Origin: a virus
IMG/VR virus record: IMGVR_UViG_3300025889_000248
Location: 1-42,019 of that record
DNA: 42,019 bases
Reading direction: 5' to 3' (one strand)
Shown here one piece after another: positions 14,943-23,348 of this stretch; position 1 is the first letter of the stretch; every line of letters starts with the position of its first letter. Both the position numbers and the translations under genes were made by a program. The notes under the pieces were generated by a model. The model had not been told where the DNA came from, ran no database searches, and was given only the letters and a program-made list of their open reading frames with translations.

Positions 14943-16424
14943 CTAATAATACTCGCGCTTGCGCCGCATAAACGCAGCCTCTTCTTCGTCATCATAGTCG
15001 GATGGAGTCATGATAAACCCACCCTGTCTAAAACGTAGTATAGCCTGTGTCATCGAATCCGCCAAGTCATCATGTTCACCATTGGGAAAAGCAGCACATT
15101 CTTCCATAACTTCATCAGAAAAATTAGTCTCAGGTGCCCAAACCATACCACTCTCAAACACAGGCGCACACGCGTGCATACGCGTAAACTTATCAGCACC
15201 ACGGCTCGGAGTAAACGGCGTCACGGGAATTCCCATACGGCGCAATTCCTGCGTCAAAGGCATACCACTCGCCTTCTGCTCAACCAAAACCATGTCAGGC
15301 TCATAGAGCTTATAAGACTCTAAAGCCGCTTCTTTTAGCTCAGGAAACTCCCAGCGACCACGCTCCGCGTCCAAAAGGATAATATCATCCTGACGCGTCT
15401 CCTCATTGTGAAATATACCCCAAGTCGTAATCGCACTGTAGTCAGCACGGTCACTCTTACTAAACGCAGTATCATAACTCTGAATGATATAGCTACACGC
15501 AGGAGGGTCTTCCTTCTGCCACATCTGCCACCACTCACGCTTGATAATCGCACCCTCTTCAGCAGTAGGGTTCTGCATGTACTGAGCATTCCACTTGCCA
15601 ACAGGAATAGAAGCCTTAACACCCTCTAACTCATCAAGCGTCCAATACTCAGGCCACAAAGGCTCACCAGAGGGCATGATCGCAGGAAACTCCACAACCT
15701 CCCACTTGTCAGCACCCTTTTCACCCTGCTTACTTAAAACCTTTGCTGTCAAATCACGAATCGACCAACGAGTCATAACAATGATAATCGAGCCACCGGG
15801 CTGTAAACGCTGACGTGGGCCAGATGTGTACCAATCGTAAATGTGGTCTAAAGCCGTTACACTTAACGCATCTTGTTCCGAAACAGGGTCGTCAATGATA
15901 GCCAAATCCGCACCACGGCCAGCAAGAGCGCCCCCCACGCCCACAGCATAATACTCACCACCGCCGTTAGTGCTCCAACGACCACTCGCCTTAGCGTCAC
16001 TAGCCAAGCTGACATTCGGGAAAACATCTTTAAAATCCTCACTCTCGATTAAGTTCTTGATCTTGCGACCAAAACCAACAGCCAACTCAGCCGTGTGAGT
16101 CGCCTGAATAATTTTCAAATCAGGACGACGACCCATCAACCAAGTTGGAAACAAATAACTCGCAAACTCAGACTTCGTATGTCTCGGAGGCATGTTAACA
16201 ATAAGCCGCTTTAACTTACCGTCAGCCACATCTTGCAGCTTCTGTGCATAAATCTTGTGATGCCTGCCCTCAATAAACTGAGGCCAAACATGCTTCACAA
16301 AATCCATAAAACCGCCCTGCTTCGTATTGCGGTCGTCAAGCGTCTTTAAACGCTCCAACATAGGAGCAACCTTAGCTAACTCCTCGTCAGTTAGAAACTT
16401 GGAAAAGTCGCTAAGGTCATTCAT
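14943..16424 (-). CDS. terL: Terminase large subunit
   Basis: The 493-aa protein packages DNA into the prohead. The Walker A-like motif PPRHTKSE is at residues 79-86 and Walker B (LAIIDDP) at 174-180, followed by the coupling motif VMTRW near 216. The RNase-H-like nuclease domain shows D318 (SYDTAFSKSD), E382 (VLVEQKASG) and D452/D453 (EHDDLADSM). The PPRHTKSE form replaces the usual GGxGSGKS, as in several terminases of the Terminase_6 group. It lies 4 bp after the 1079-aa acidic gene. The small subunit is not adjacent; it sits about 8 kb away at 24242-24820. Confidence 0.92.
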   Translation of the reverse strand: MNDLSDFSKFLTDEELAKVAPMLERLKTLDDRNTKQGGFMDFVKHVWPQFIEGRHHKIYAQKLQDVADGKLKRLIVNMPPRHTKSEFASYLFPTWLMGRRPDLKIIQATHTAELAVGFGRKIKNLIESEDFKDVFPNVSLASDAKASGRWSTNGGGEYYAVGVGGALAGRGADLAIIDDPVSEQDALSVTALDHIYDWYTSGPRQRLQPGGSIIIVMTRWSIRDLTAKVLSKQGEKGADKWEVVEFPAIMPSGEPLWPEYWTLDELEGVKASIPVGKWNAQYMQNPTAEEGAIIKREWWQMWQKEDPPACSYIIQSYDTAFSKSDRADYSAITTWGIFHNEETRQDDIILLDAERGRWEFPELKEAALESYKLYEPDMVLVEQKASGMPLTQELRRMGIPVTPFTPSRGADKFTRMHACAPVFESGMVWAPETNFSDEVMEECAAFPNGEHDDLADSMTQAILRFRQGGFIMTPSDYDDEEEAAFMRRKREYY

Positions 16425-16428
16425 CCTA

Positions 16429-19400
16429 TTATCTCATGCCACTCATGAAGTTGTCTATATTGGGAGTCACAACACCGCCATTAGCAAACTTATCAATGTT
16501 ACGCGTTACAACTCCGCCCTTGTTAAAGCTCGGGCGACGAATGGTTAGTCCACCCACTTTAGGCAGAGACGTTTCAGGCGGAGCAGGGTCGTCTATCACC
16601 GGCAATGGTATTCGCGGCTTGAGTTTAACTTTGCCTGTGCCGTCACCTATTTCATCAATAGGCATACAAATGCCCTCTACTGGATCAAATTCAAAGCCCT
16701 CTTCACAAATCGGAATGTTATCGTCGTTGTCATTATCAACTCCTACTGTAGACGTTGTTGTAACCACGCCGTCCTCAGTGTTTGTGTAGCCACGATCAGA
16801 ATCTACAATATCAATGTCAAACTCTTCACCGTCAGCATTCGCATTAGATGTTTTCACATCATCTACACCAATAGCGTCGCCAGTAACCTGAATTTTTCCA
16901 TCTTCGTCGTAAAGAACTACCGTGTCGTTCTGACCATCGTTATCAGCGTCATAGTTAGCTTCCGCAATGCCAACAACAGTCTTGCCATCATCGTCGTAAA
17001 CAAACGTGCCGCCATTCTTGTAAGCATCAAGCTGCTCTTGAACATACTTCTTGTTTTGACCAACAATCGTAAAGTCCTCGCCAAAGACGCTCAATGGATT
17101 AATAAACAGATCAAAAGCACTAGCCGCAAAATCACCTAGCTTGTCGCCAAAGCTCTGCGCCGTCACATAATCACCAGCCTTGTAAATCGGCTCCCCGTCA
17201 GCACCAATTATTTCGCTGTCCTTCGCGTGACGCGCATTACTCAACAAGTCATTTAGATAAGCCGTCTCAGCCGCATTCGGTGTCTGGCCGCGAGCACCAT
17301 ACAAAGCACGCTGCTCTTCGTCACTTAGTCTGACTGTAGAGTTTGGATCATTAGGATCGTAGTTAGGATCAGATACCTTCGCCATAGCCGACAAATACAA
17401 GTCAGTACCACTCTGACCAGTCTCAGTAGACGCAGCCTGATTGATCTCTTGCTCGGTAGGTATGTCGGTAGTTGTAGCTGCTCCAGTGTCTTCCTGATTG
17501 TTCTGATCAGATAAGATGTCCAAGCCGCTCATGTCAGCTTCAGCGCGAGCTAGAGCCTCGTCAGAAGACACTGAAGTCTCAACGGGACTCATGCCTAAAT
17601 CCATTCTGTAATCACGAAGGGCTTCAGCGCCTTCATTTTGGAAAATATCCGCCGCATCTTCGATGGCTTCAATATCACTGGTTGTCTTATCAACAAGGAA
17701 GTCAGGAACAACATCGCTTTGTTCATCATTGTATAAATCTTGCTCAAACGCCTCTAAGCCAGTTAGGGAAGGGTCAGTGAAGTCCGTATCAACCAAGCTA
17801 TCAAGGTAATTCTGAAACGCTAAGTCTTTGCCAGCCTCAGCTAAAGTCTCATTCGGCACAAGTGATTCCTCTAAAGCATCCCTTTCATTAATCAAAGCCT
17901 CTAGTTCAACATTGCCGTCAGTAGAAACCGTACTAAAGTCAGTAGATAGGTCATCGTCCGTAGCTCCAACCCCAGTAGGAATCGCACTAAAGTCTGTGGC
18001 AAGATCGTCGTCTGTAGCTCCAACACCAGTATTAACAAAATCTAAAGCATCGTCAGGCAAGTCATCAACATAGTCATAACGACCAGTATCTAATCCACCA
18101 GAAGCACCCAACGCCTGATCGCCATCGTAAGTAATCGGAGCATCATCACCACCAAGAGCCATGTCAGTTATAGCCGAAGGTGTTTTATTAGCACCCTCAA
18201 GATTAATACCCGTATCACCAACCTTGGTCAAAGCATCAACATCAATTGGAGCGACGCCAAGCTCGCCTAAAAGCTCATTCGTTTCATCCAAGAAACTAAA
18301 GTCCAAAGGCTCTAAATCATAATCAGTGTCACCAGTCAGTATGTTCTCACGCATACTGTCAATCTCTTCATCAGAAACACCAGCACTACTTAAAATATCC
18401 GCGTAACTTATTTCAGAACCAGTCGGATCAGGAACCGCCGAAGAAACAGGCTGTGACATGACCGTGTATTCGTCTTCGTCATACGCCTCGCGCTGGGCCG
18501 CAGCATTTGCCGCTGCTATCTCAGCAGCCGTAGGCTCATCAAAAGCCGCCGCCATATTAGCCGCCGCTTGCGCCGCAGCCTGTTCAGCCGCCGCATCAGC
18601 CGCAGCCGCTTCAGCTTGCGAGCCATAAGGGTTTCCAAGAGCGTCATAATAAACAGAAGGTGGAGCAGGAGGATCAAGATCAGGAATAGGAGCTACATAA
18701 AGATCATCATCATCCGCAGTGGCAGTAGACGTGTAATCAGAGCCGCTGCCAGTCGTCGTATAATCAACATCCGCAGCATAATCACTGTCCGTCAAATTAA
18801 TCCCACCAGCAGCGTCAATAGCCGCGTTTAACTCATCAGACGTAGGCGTGTAATCCTCGTCGTCAAAATCAAGCGGAGTGTAAACGTCAGGAGTATCTGG
18901 CCCCTCAAAAGAATACCCTTCAAGATACCCACCAGATTCACCATCGTAAATTCCGCCATTTTTATTTGTAACTGTGCCATCACCGTTGTCTGTCCAGCCG
19001 TGGAGGGAAACAAGATTTTTTTCAACAGCATTTAACTCAGTATTAGTAGGAACCTCATCGTAAGTGCTGCCGAGGTTTGTGCCTTCTGTAACAAATATTG
19101 GAGTGTAATCAACACCAGAAGCATCAGAAATCCCCTGTATGTTGGAAGTGTCAACGTAACTGTAATCATTGTCATTATCGCTGTAATCAACAGTATTGCC
19201 ATAATTTACAGTGCTGGCACCCGGAGTCGATTCCGTGTAAATATTACCTGTGCCAAACGTATCATCAACGTAACTGTCATTAGCCGTATAACCACTGCCA
19301 GTATAACCGTCAGCCGTTTCAGCTAAAACATTCTGACCTCCAATGCTAACCTCCTGACCTCCATAACCAGCATCAATCGCGTCATAGTAAGTATCAAATT

Positions 19401-19668
19401 CTGGTATGTCAGTCGTCGTGGTCGTAGTAGTGTTGTTGTCGTCGTTGTCGGTGCTGTGCCCACCAACTGTACTAACCTGCGTACCCGGCGTGTTCGGGTC
19501 GGTGTCTAACTTAGGGCTGTTCGGATCACTGTAATCGTTTTCATAAACCGTGGGAGGAGGTGCAGGGCTCGGGCTGTCGTCATTGTTACCCGTTTCGCCG
19601 CCGTTACTTTCAAAAGCAGCCATTTCCCAAAAGTTCAAATGGCGCAAAGGCCCAAATAAATGTCTCAT
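16429..19668 (-). CDS. Giant acidic disordered protein with GGVV tail (1079 aa)
   Basis: Very Asp/Thr/Ala-rich, mostly of low complexity. It contains a T7 run (about residue 80), an Ala-rich stretch (about 355-395) and a tandem 18-residue repeat (TGVGATDDDLATDFSAIP and a near copy). A DADNDGQND segment resembles calcium-binding loops, followed by a C-x13-C segment (CEEGFEFDPVEGIC). It ends in two GGVVTxNID repeats and SGMR. Nothing matches an enzyme. The start overlaps the HlyC-like stop (ATGA), so I keep ATG 19668; ATG 19623 is an option. Position directly upstream of terL is unusual for such a large protein. Acidic composition suggests a virion or scaffold-like role, unproven. Confidence 0.7.
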   Translation of the reverse strand: MRHLFGPLRHLNFWEMAAFESNGGETGNNDDSPSPAPPPTVYENDYSDPNSPKLDTDPNTPGTQVSTVGGHSTDNDDNNTTTTTTTDIPEFDTYYDAIDAGYGGQEVSIGGQNVLAETADGYTGSGYTANDSYVDDTFGTGNIYTESTPGASTVNYGNTVDYSDNDNDYSYVDTSNIQGISDASGVDYTPIFVTEGTNLGSTYDEVPTNTELNAVEKNLVSLHGWTDNGDGTVTNKNGGIYDGESGGYLEGYSFEGPDTPDVYTPLDFDDEDYTPTSDELNAAIDAAGGINLTDSDYAADVDYTTTGSGSDYTSTATADDDDLYVAPIPDLDPPAPPSVYYDALGNPYGSQAEAAAADAAAEQAAAQAAANMAAAFDEPTAAEIAAANAAAQREAYDEDEYTVMSQPVSSAVPDPTGSEISYADILSSAGVSDEEIDSMRENILTGDTDYDLEPLDFSFLDETNELLGELGVAPIDVDALTKVGDTGINLEGANKTPSAITDMALGGDDAPITYDGDQALGASGGLDTGRYDYVDDLPDDALDFVNTGVGATDDDLATDFSAIPTGVGATDDDLSTDFSTVSTDGNVELEALINERDALEESLVPNETLAEAGKDLAFQNYLDSLVDTDFTDPSLTGLEAFEQDLYNDEQSDVVPDFLVDKTTSDIEAIEDAADIFQNEGAEALRDYRMDLGMSPVETSVSSDEALARAEADMSGLDILSDQNNQEDTGAATTTDIPTEQEINQAASTETGQSGTDLYLSAMAKVSDPNYDPNDPNSTVRLSDEEQRALYGARGQTPNAAETAYLNDLLSNARHAKDSEIIGADGEPIYKAGDYVTAQSFGDKLGDFAASAFDLFINPLSVFGEDFTIVGQNKKYVQEQLDAYKNGGTFVYDDDGKTVVGIAEANYDADNDGQNDTVVLYDEDGKIQVTGDAIGVDDVKTSNANADGEEFDIDIVDSDRGYTNTEDGVVTTTSTVGVDNDNDDNIPICEEGFEFDPVEGICMPIDEIGDGTGKVKLKPRIPLPVIDDPAPPETSLPKVGGLTIRRPSFNKGGVVTRNIDKFANGGVVTPNIDNFMSGMR
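17932..18033 (-). repeat. Tandem 54-bp repeat inside the acidic giant gene
   Basis: Plus-strand text starting ACTAAAGTC at 17932 is repeated from 17986 with a few substitutions. It encodes two near-identical 18-residue units (TGVGATDDDLATDFSAIP-like). The second copy is slightly shorter. The pair signals recent duplication within a disordered region. Confidence 0.6.
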
Positions 19669-20087
19669 GCTACCTTCCTATGCCACTTCTCATCGCGCTT
19701 ACTGCCATCAGGATATAACCTTAAACCCTCAGCAGTAGCAATCTCAGGGTGATTATCCCACATAAATTGCTGAATGTCCCGTATGAACTTAATCACATCC
19801 CTGCGACCAGCACGGCACTGAAACTTCGGAAAGAACAAAATCAAGTCCTCAGACCAATCGCGCGCAAAAACCTCAGAACCATCCCAAGAATCATCGTCTA
19901 TCTCGCTACGAGTGAAAAATCCCCATGTGCAATAACCAACAACCTCACCGTCAACCCTATGAACAAAACACTTGTCATGCTCAATAGCACGGTAAACAGA
20001 ATTGCGCGTAGCCCAAGAAGGAGTCTTGGCGTAAAAATTGTCGTTCAAAACCAACGACATAACTCTGCCAAGAAGATCGTAGTCCAT
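19665..20087 (-). CDS. HlyC-like lysine-acyltransferase relative (140 aa)
   Basis: The core phrase VVGYCTWGFFT (residues 49-59) followed by SEIDDDSWDGSEVFARDW resembles the HlyC text VAYCSWANLS...AEDWTSGD. RRDVIKFIRDIQ (95-106) fits the HlyC ALYKYMRKK segment, and LRLYPDGSKRDEKWHRK matches IRVDPKTHVGKVSEF. By my hand alignment the HlyC catalytic His falls near Tyr19 and the Asp in WFIDWIAP is replaced, so activity by the classical mechanism is doubtful. It lies between the proline-rich gene and the acidic giant. The assignment is remembered homology; a related function such as protein modification is possible. Confidence 0.6.
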   Translation of the reverse strand: MDYDLLGRVMSLVLNDNFYAKTPSWATRNSVYRAIEHDKCFVHRVDGEVVGYCTWGFFTRSEIDDDSWDGSEVFARDWSEDLILFFPKFQCRAGRRDVIKFIRDIQQFMWDNHPEIATAEGLRLYPDGSKRDEKWHRKVA

Positions 20088-20578
20088 CAGTAACGACCTA
20101 ACCCATTAAACAAAGGAACAACACCGCCGCTCATCATCTGAACCGGAGCACTCCCAACACTCGTATTGTCACCAACCATCCGACCCGGACCAGCAACACC
20201 CATCGGAGGACCCCCCATAGGCTGCATCGGAGGTGGAGGACGCATCGCACCAATAGGAGCACCGCCAACTTGACCAAAACTCGCGCCCGGACCCTGTGGA
20301 GGCATAGCCTGTGGTGGCATAGGAACCTGCGGCATCTGAGGCATCTGCATCTGCCGTTGCTGAAACTGCTCCTTGCGATTGCGCAACGATGCCTTAAAAC
20401 CAGCACGGCCCTTCGCACTGCCGCCAAAACCAGAAACAACAGAAGAATTGCTACCCTGTGAACCAGACACAGGAGGAGCCATCCCACCCAAGTTGGGCAT
20501 CACTGGAGGTGCAGCGGGTGGAGGACCCATCGGACCACCCATAGGAGGTCCCATCGGTGCAGTCATAACAGCGGCCAT
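20087..20578 (-). CDS. Proline/glycine/methionine-rich protein with GGVV end (163 aa)
   Basis: Composed mostly of PMGPP, GGPM, MPQMPQ and GAMRPPPPM segments, with one basic middle stretch (KGRAGFKASLRNRKEQFQQRQ). It ends MMSGGVVPLFNGLGRY. ATG 20578 has AGGAGA 8 nt upstream. A longer frame beginning at 20614 is less likely. Disordered; no fold is visible. Its last 16 residues share the GGVV motif with the neighbouring giant protein. Confidence 0.6.
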   Translation of the reverse strand: MAAVMTAPMGPPMGGPMGPPPAAPPVMPNLGGMAPPVSGSQGSNSSVVSGFGGSAKGRAGFKASLRNRKEQFQQRQMQMPQMPQVPMPPQAMPPQGPGASFGQVGGAPIGAMRPPPPMQPMGGPPMGVAGPGRMVGDNTSVGSAPVQMMSGGVVPLFNGLGRY

Positions 20579-20625
20579 GTAAAAATCTCCTGAATTACAA
20601 AGTAACCATAACAAGAACAGAAAAT

Positions 20626-20865
20626 TTAATCAATAACCTCCAACAATCCACTCCGCAACATGCTGCCAGCTAAAGCATCACGACTGTGAAAGTAATAATT
20701 ATCACCGCTCCACTCACACATCTCAATCGCAGCACGCCGCATGAAATCACGCTCGTTATGACCAAAACCAATACGATGACGACCCTGCATAACAGGTACA
20801 ACCTCACCAGCACCCTGAGCGTCAAACTCAAAACTCTCGCCGTAATTTAACCTGTATCTAGGCAT
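20626..20865 (-). CDS. Small conserved-looking protein (79 aa)
   Basis: Starts MPRYRLNYGESFEFDAQGAGEVVPVMQGRHRIGFG, then FMRRAAIEMCEWSGDNYYF and SRDALAGSMLRSG. ATG 20865 overlaps the end of the cupin gene by 8 bp, so it is translated with it. The pattern (beta then two helices) is not diagnostic. I do not recognise it. Confidence 0.5.
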   Translation of the reverse strand: MPRYRLNYGESFEFDAQGAGEVVPVMQGRHRIGFGHNERDFMRRAAIEMCEWSGDNYYFHSRDALAGSMLRSGLLEVID

Positions 20866-21430
20866 CAACAGCCCCCACAAATGAATTCGGAAAATGCTCC
20901 TCTAAACGAGCCGCATCACGCCACGTCAAATCACTCTTAACCTCAGCATCTCCATCCCTAACACCATCCAAATGATCAGAACCCATAACAACACCATCGT
21001 AATCATGCGCAACACTGTGAGGCTCAACGCCATTCAACCAACGCTGAATAGACATGAAAACACCACCACGAGGACCAAAAACACCACCGTGCAAATCGTC
21101 AGTCGCAACCTTAATCAAAGCGCCGCGAAAATCATCAGAACCTCGAACCCGCAACAAATCATCGTCGCCAACCCAACGACCAGAATGCGAAAACAAAATG
21201 TCCCCGCCTAAATACATCTCGTAACTCTCAACATTCGGATGAGTGTGCTCAGGAATTATATAATTCGGTGGAACGATAAACAACTCAACCTGAAACGGGC
21301 CCTTGCGATACCAAACAACGCCAGTAACATCCTGAATCTTGTAACTCGTAACAATACCCGGAGGAATGTAACCAAAAACCTTCGCATTAGACGCAAAACC
21401 AAAAGCAAAACGATCAAGCTCTTTAGACAT
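20858..21430 (-). CDS. Cupin-like protein (190 aa)
   Basis: The central phrase LFIVPPNYIIPEHTHPNVESYEMYLGGDILFSHSG has the cupin signature. His62 and His64 in PEHTHP, Glu68/71 in ESYEMY and a second His at 114 (DDLHGGVFGPRGG) would bind a metal in a beta-barrel. The family is diverse (isomerases, dioxygenases, sugar-binding), so I assign only the fold. It is the first gene after a good sigma70 promoter (21455-21483) and thus leads the late operon. I remember similar VPPNYIIPEHTHPNV text in marine phages. Function unknown. Confidence 0.6.
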   Translation of the reverse strand: MSKELDRFAFGFASNAKVFGYIPPGIVTSYKIQDVTGVVWYRKGPFQVELFIVPPNYIIPEHTHPNVESYEMYLGGDILFSHSGRWVGDDDLLRVRGSDDFRGALIKVATDDLHGGVFGPRGGVFMSIQRWLNGVEPHSVAHDYDGVVMGSDHLDGVRDGDAEVKSDLTWRDAARLEEHFPNSFVGAVDA

Positions 21431-21454
21431 ACAAAACCCTCCAACTCAGATGGT

Positions 21455-21483
21455 ACGGTATGGGAAGATACGGGAGGGGTCAA
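21455..21483 (-). promoter_or_regulatory. Late operon promoter
   Basis: Minus strand: TTGACC (21483-21478), 17-nt spacer, TACCGT (21460-21455). It is followed by ACCATCTGAG and TTGGAGGG, and then ATG 21430. The spacer is exactly 17. The -10 box is weak (3 of 6 by consensus). It is the only good candidate upstream of the long late operon. Confidence 0.55.
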
Positions 21484-21671
21484 TGGAATTTTTTGTAAAA
21501 AATTTTTTGACGGCCCATGGGTCCCATACGGACTAAAAAGGTTTTTACTGGTGATTGTAGGTGGGGAACACTGTGTGGGGCTGCTGTCCGATTGTCCGAA
21601 TATAAGGGGGGGTGCACAGGCCCCATATACCCCGATTTCCGAACAATTGTTCGGGTTGCCTAGGGTACCTT
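21484..21671. other. Non-coding gap between late promoter and terminator
   Basis: No gene is seen. The stretch has A/T-rich text next to the late promoter, then G/C tracts and a copy of the CCGAACAATTGTTCGGGTT palindrome at about 21640-21657. Confidence 0.5.
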
Positions 21672-21702
21672 AGAAAAGCAAAAAGCCCGCGCTTGGCGGG
21701 CT
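21672..21702 (-). terminator. Rho-independent terminator after the 80-aa gene
   Basis: Minus strand reads AGCCCGC, CAAGC loop, GCGGGCT, then TTTTGCTTTTC. The 7-bp perfect stem pairs 21696-21702 with 21684-21690. It follows the stop of the gene at 21725 and insulates the amidoligase unit from the late promoter region. Confidence 0.85.
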
Positions 21703-21724
21703 TCTCTGTCGGTGTGAGATATAT

Positions 21725-21967
21725 TTAAAAGTCTCGATACCTATGCCTAACTCTGTCGCTGTCATTGTCAGAGTATTGGCGCGGCGTATCGTGCCCCTTG
21801 TCACCAAAAACCACGCAATCAGTTTTTGGATCAATTGGAAAACCTGTATCACCATACATTCTATGATCGTGAATACTATGGACGAAATCCGGCTGTCCAA
21901 ATACGCGAACAGCGTTGGTGAATTGTTGCTTTGTTCTGAAGCCCACAAAGTGAATATATCTTTTCAT
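21725..21967 (-). CDS. Small protein downstream of the amidoligase (80 aa)
   Basis: Starts MKRYIHFVGFRTKQQFTNAVRVFG and ends KGHDTPRQYSDNDSDRVRHRYRDF, with HDHRMYGDTGFP in the middle. It is basic and Tyr/His/Asp-rich. The leader carries TCTAGCAA and AGGAAA before ATG 21967. Being the only gene after the amidoligase, it could be its partner or substrate; that is inference. I do not recognise the family. Confidence 0.6.
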   Translation of the reverse strand: MKRYIHFVGFRTKQQFTNAVRVFGQPDFVHSIHDHRMYGDTGFPIDPKTDCVVFGDKGHDTPRQYSDNDSDRVRHRYRDF

Positions 21968-21993
21968 TGTCCTGTTTCCTTTTTGCTAGATTA

Positions 21994-22015
21994 GGCGGCG
22001 CGTTATTGCGCCGCC
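21994..22015 (-). other. Intercistronic hairpin after the amidoligase gene
   Basis: GGCGGCGC (21994-22001) and GCGCCGCC (22008-22015) form a perfect 8-bp stem with a 6-nt loop. On the plus strand it is followed by TGTTGTTTTTA, so it looks like a terminator only in that direction. On the minus strand it lies directly before the TCTAG leader of the 80-aa gene and may separate the two genes' RNA stability. Confidence 0.6.
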
Positions 22016-22023
22016 TGTTGTTT

Positions 22024-23097
22024 TTATCGCGTCAATGTTTCAACGCGGTTGTGCCACCATTCGAACAATTCATCTGACAAGCCCGCCCATATTGACGGGT
22101 TGCCTATGCGGTGCTCTGGCAACAGTGTCGCGCCGTCTGTTGTGGTCTCAAAAGAAAACAAAACGGTGTATGATGTGTGATGCGTGCCGTCACCATAGCG
22201 CGCGCCGTTCGCTTGTTGTGTGTTGGTGACCACGGCGGCGTCACCAACGCGCGCTCTGATTTCAGAGACGGCGGCGCGAACACGTTGCTCTGAGCATCCG
22301 GTTGCATCCATGATTTCTTGCGTGGTTGCGCCACCATCTGAGCGCATCATGGAATATTGAACGCCAACGCGCGCGCCGCGTCTGAATGGCTGTTCGGGTG
22401 TATCGGTAACAATTGTTCGGGTGCCACCCTCAACGCGTGCCGTGTTGGTGTGTTCGACTAGGTTCAACAGGAATTTCACCCAATTGATAATCTTGTCGGC
22501 TTCAACGGTGCCGGACGCTTGGCGGAATTCAATTGTGCCGCGTGACCATGTTTCCAAATTAACGGCGGTGAATTTGCCGAACGTCAATTCGCGGATTGTT
22601 GTGGCGCGCTCAATGCGTGCAAGCGATAGCGGCGCGCAATAGCGGTTGTCGGTGCGTGAGCGCGGGAACATTGTGTTAATTGTCGATTGTTGCCGCGTAT
22701 AGCGGTACATAATATCTTGAACCGCGACAAAATCCATAGGGTCAGCATATGCGCCTGTGATATAGCGGCCAGTTCTATGGCGCTCTAAAATGCTATCGCC
22801 ACAAAAGCGAACGGCGTGCGTGTCGTCATTCAACGGCGCGTTGCCAATGTGAACGTGTAAACCGCACTTTGAATTGACGCGCGCGCCAACGCGGTCCAAC
22901 ACGCGGCAAATTTTCTTGATATAATCGAATGCGAAATCGCACGCGGCCAATGGTGGCAACACGATTTCGGCGTCAACGCTTGGCGTGCCGTCCGGTTTAA
23001 CGTCACAGCCGCGGATTTCGGCGTTGCTTAATGCGCTTTTGATTGCGCTGATGCTAGCGCCGCTTGTTTCGATTTCTATTCCAAAGGTGTAAGTCAT
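22024..23097 (-). CDS. Amidoligase-family protein (COOH-NH2 ligase, 357 aa)
   Basis: An N-terminal FGIEIE motif (5-10) is followed by GCDVKPDGTPSVDAEIVLPP, CGLHVHIG (78-85), and RGTIEFRQASGT (about 186-197). This is the order of Amidoligase_2 proteins, which have a glutamine-synthetase-like fold and join amino acids or peptides to carboxylates. The C-terminal region (about 250-330) has TTQEIMDATGCSEQRVRAAVSEIRARVGD, which looks like a winged-helix DNA-binding segment and is unusual for the family. Start ATG 23097 follows a leader with a hairpin and promoter. Substrate unknown. Confidence 0.8.
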   Translation of the reverse strand: MTYTFGIEIETSGASISAIKSALSNAEIRGCDVKPDGTPSVDAEIVLPPLAACDFAFDYIKKICRVLDRVGARVNSKCGLHVHIGNAPLNDDTHAVRFCGDSILERHRTGRYITGAYADPMDFVAVQDIMYRYTRQQSTINTMFPRSRTDNRYCAPLSLARIERATTIRELTFGKFTAVNLETWSRGTIEFRQASGTVEADKIINWVKFLLNLVEHTNTARVEGGTRTIVTDTPEQPFRRGARVGVQYSMMRSDGGATTQEIMDATGCSEQRVRAAVSEIRARVGDAAVVTNTQQANGARYGDGTHHTSYTVLFSFETTTDGATLLPEHRIGNPSIWAGLSDELFEWWHNRVETLTR

Positions 23098-23124
23098 TGT
23101 TTTTCCTATCTTTTCTAGAGTTAG

Positions 23125-23145
23125 TAGGGCAAAGCTGTCGCCCTA
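23125..23145 (-). other. Leader hairpin of the amidoligase mRNA
   Basis: TAGGGC (23125-23130) pairs with GCCCTA (23140-23145) around a 9-nt loop, between the promoter and the TCTAG element. It would form at the RNA 5' end and could affect stability or translation. Confidence 0.5.
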
Positions 23146-23153
23146 TACCTAGT

Positions 23154-23181
23154 AATATAAGCATATTTTCCCATATGACAA
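23154..23181 (-). promoter_or_regulatory. Promoter of the amidoligase gene
   Basis: Minus strand: TTGTCA (23181-23176), 16 nt, TATATT (23159-23154), a 5-of-6 match at -10. It lies about 60 bp upstream of ATG 23097. A GGGA box occurs in the spacer. Upstream is a GAACAATTGTTCGGGTT palindrome at about 23203-23219. Confidence 0.65.
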
Positions 23182-23295
23182 GGGGTTTTGTGGGATTAAT
23201 TAGAACAATTGTTCGGGTTAGCGTTGGATGCCAACGCGCGGCGCTATTCAATCGGCACAAAAAAACGCGACATTCAGAAGGAATGCGCGCGATCA

Positions 23296-23348
23296 TGTGT
23301 GTATATGTGTGTATATATGTGTGTATATATTTATGTATATATACTATA
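23296..23348. repeat. TG/TA microsatellite
   Basis: The stretch is made of alternating TGTGTATA, TATATGTG and similar units. It is AT-rich, prone to slippage and probably to melting. It directly precedes the CCCGAA run. Such tracts are rare in compact phage genomes. Confidence 0.7.

Noticed and set aside
18568-18831. Arginine-rich plus-strand frame
   Set aside because: It lies inside the acidic giant gene and its composition is the complement of Asp/Ala codons, a typical shadow frame.
21239-21673. Plus-strand 144-aa frame across the late promoter
   Set aside because: It overlaps the cupin gene in antisense and crosses the late promoter and non-coding repeats. It has no ribosome site.
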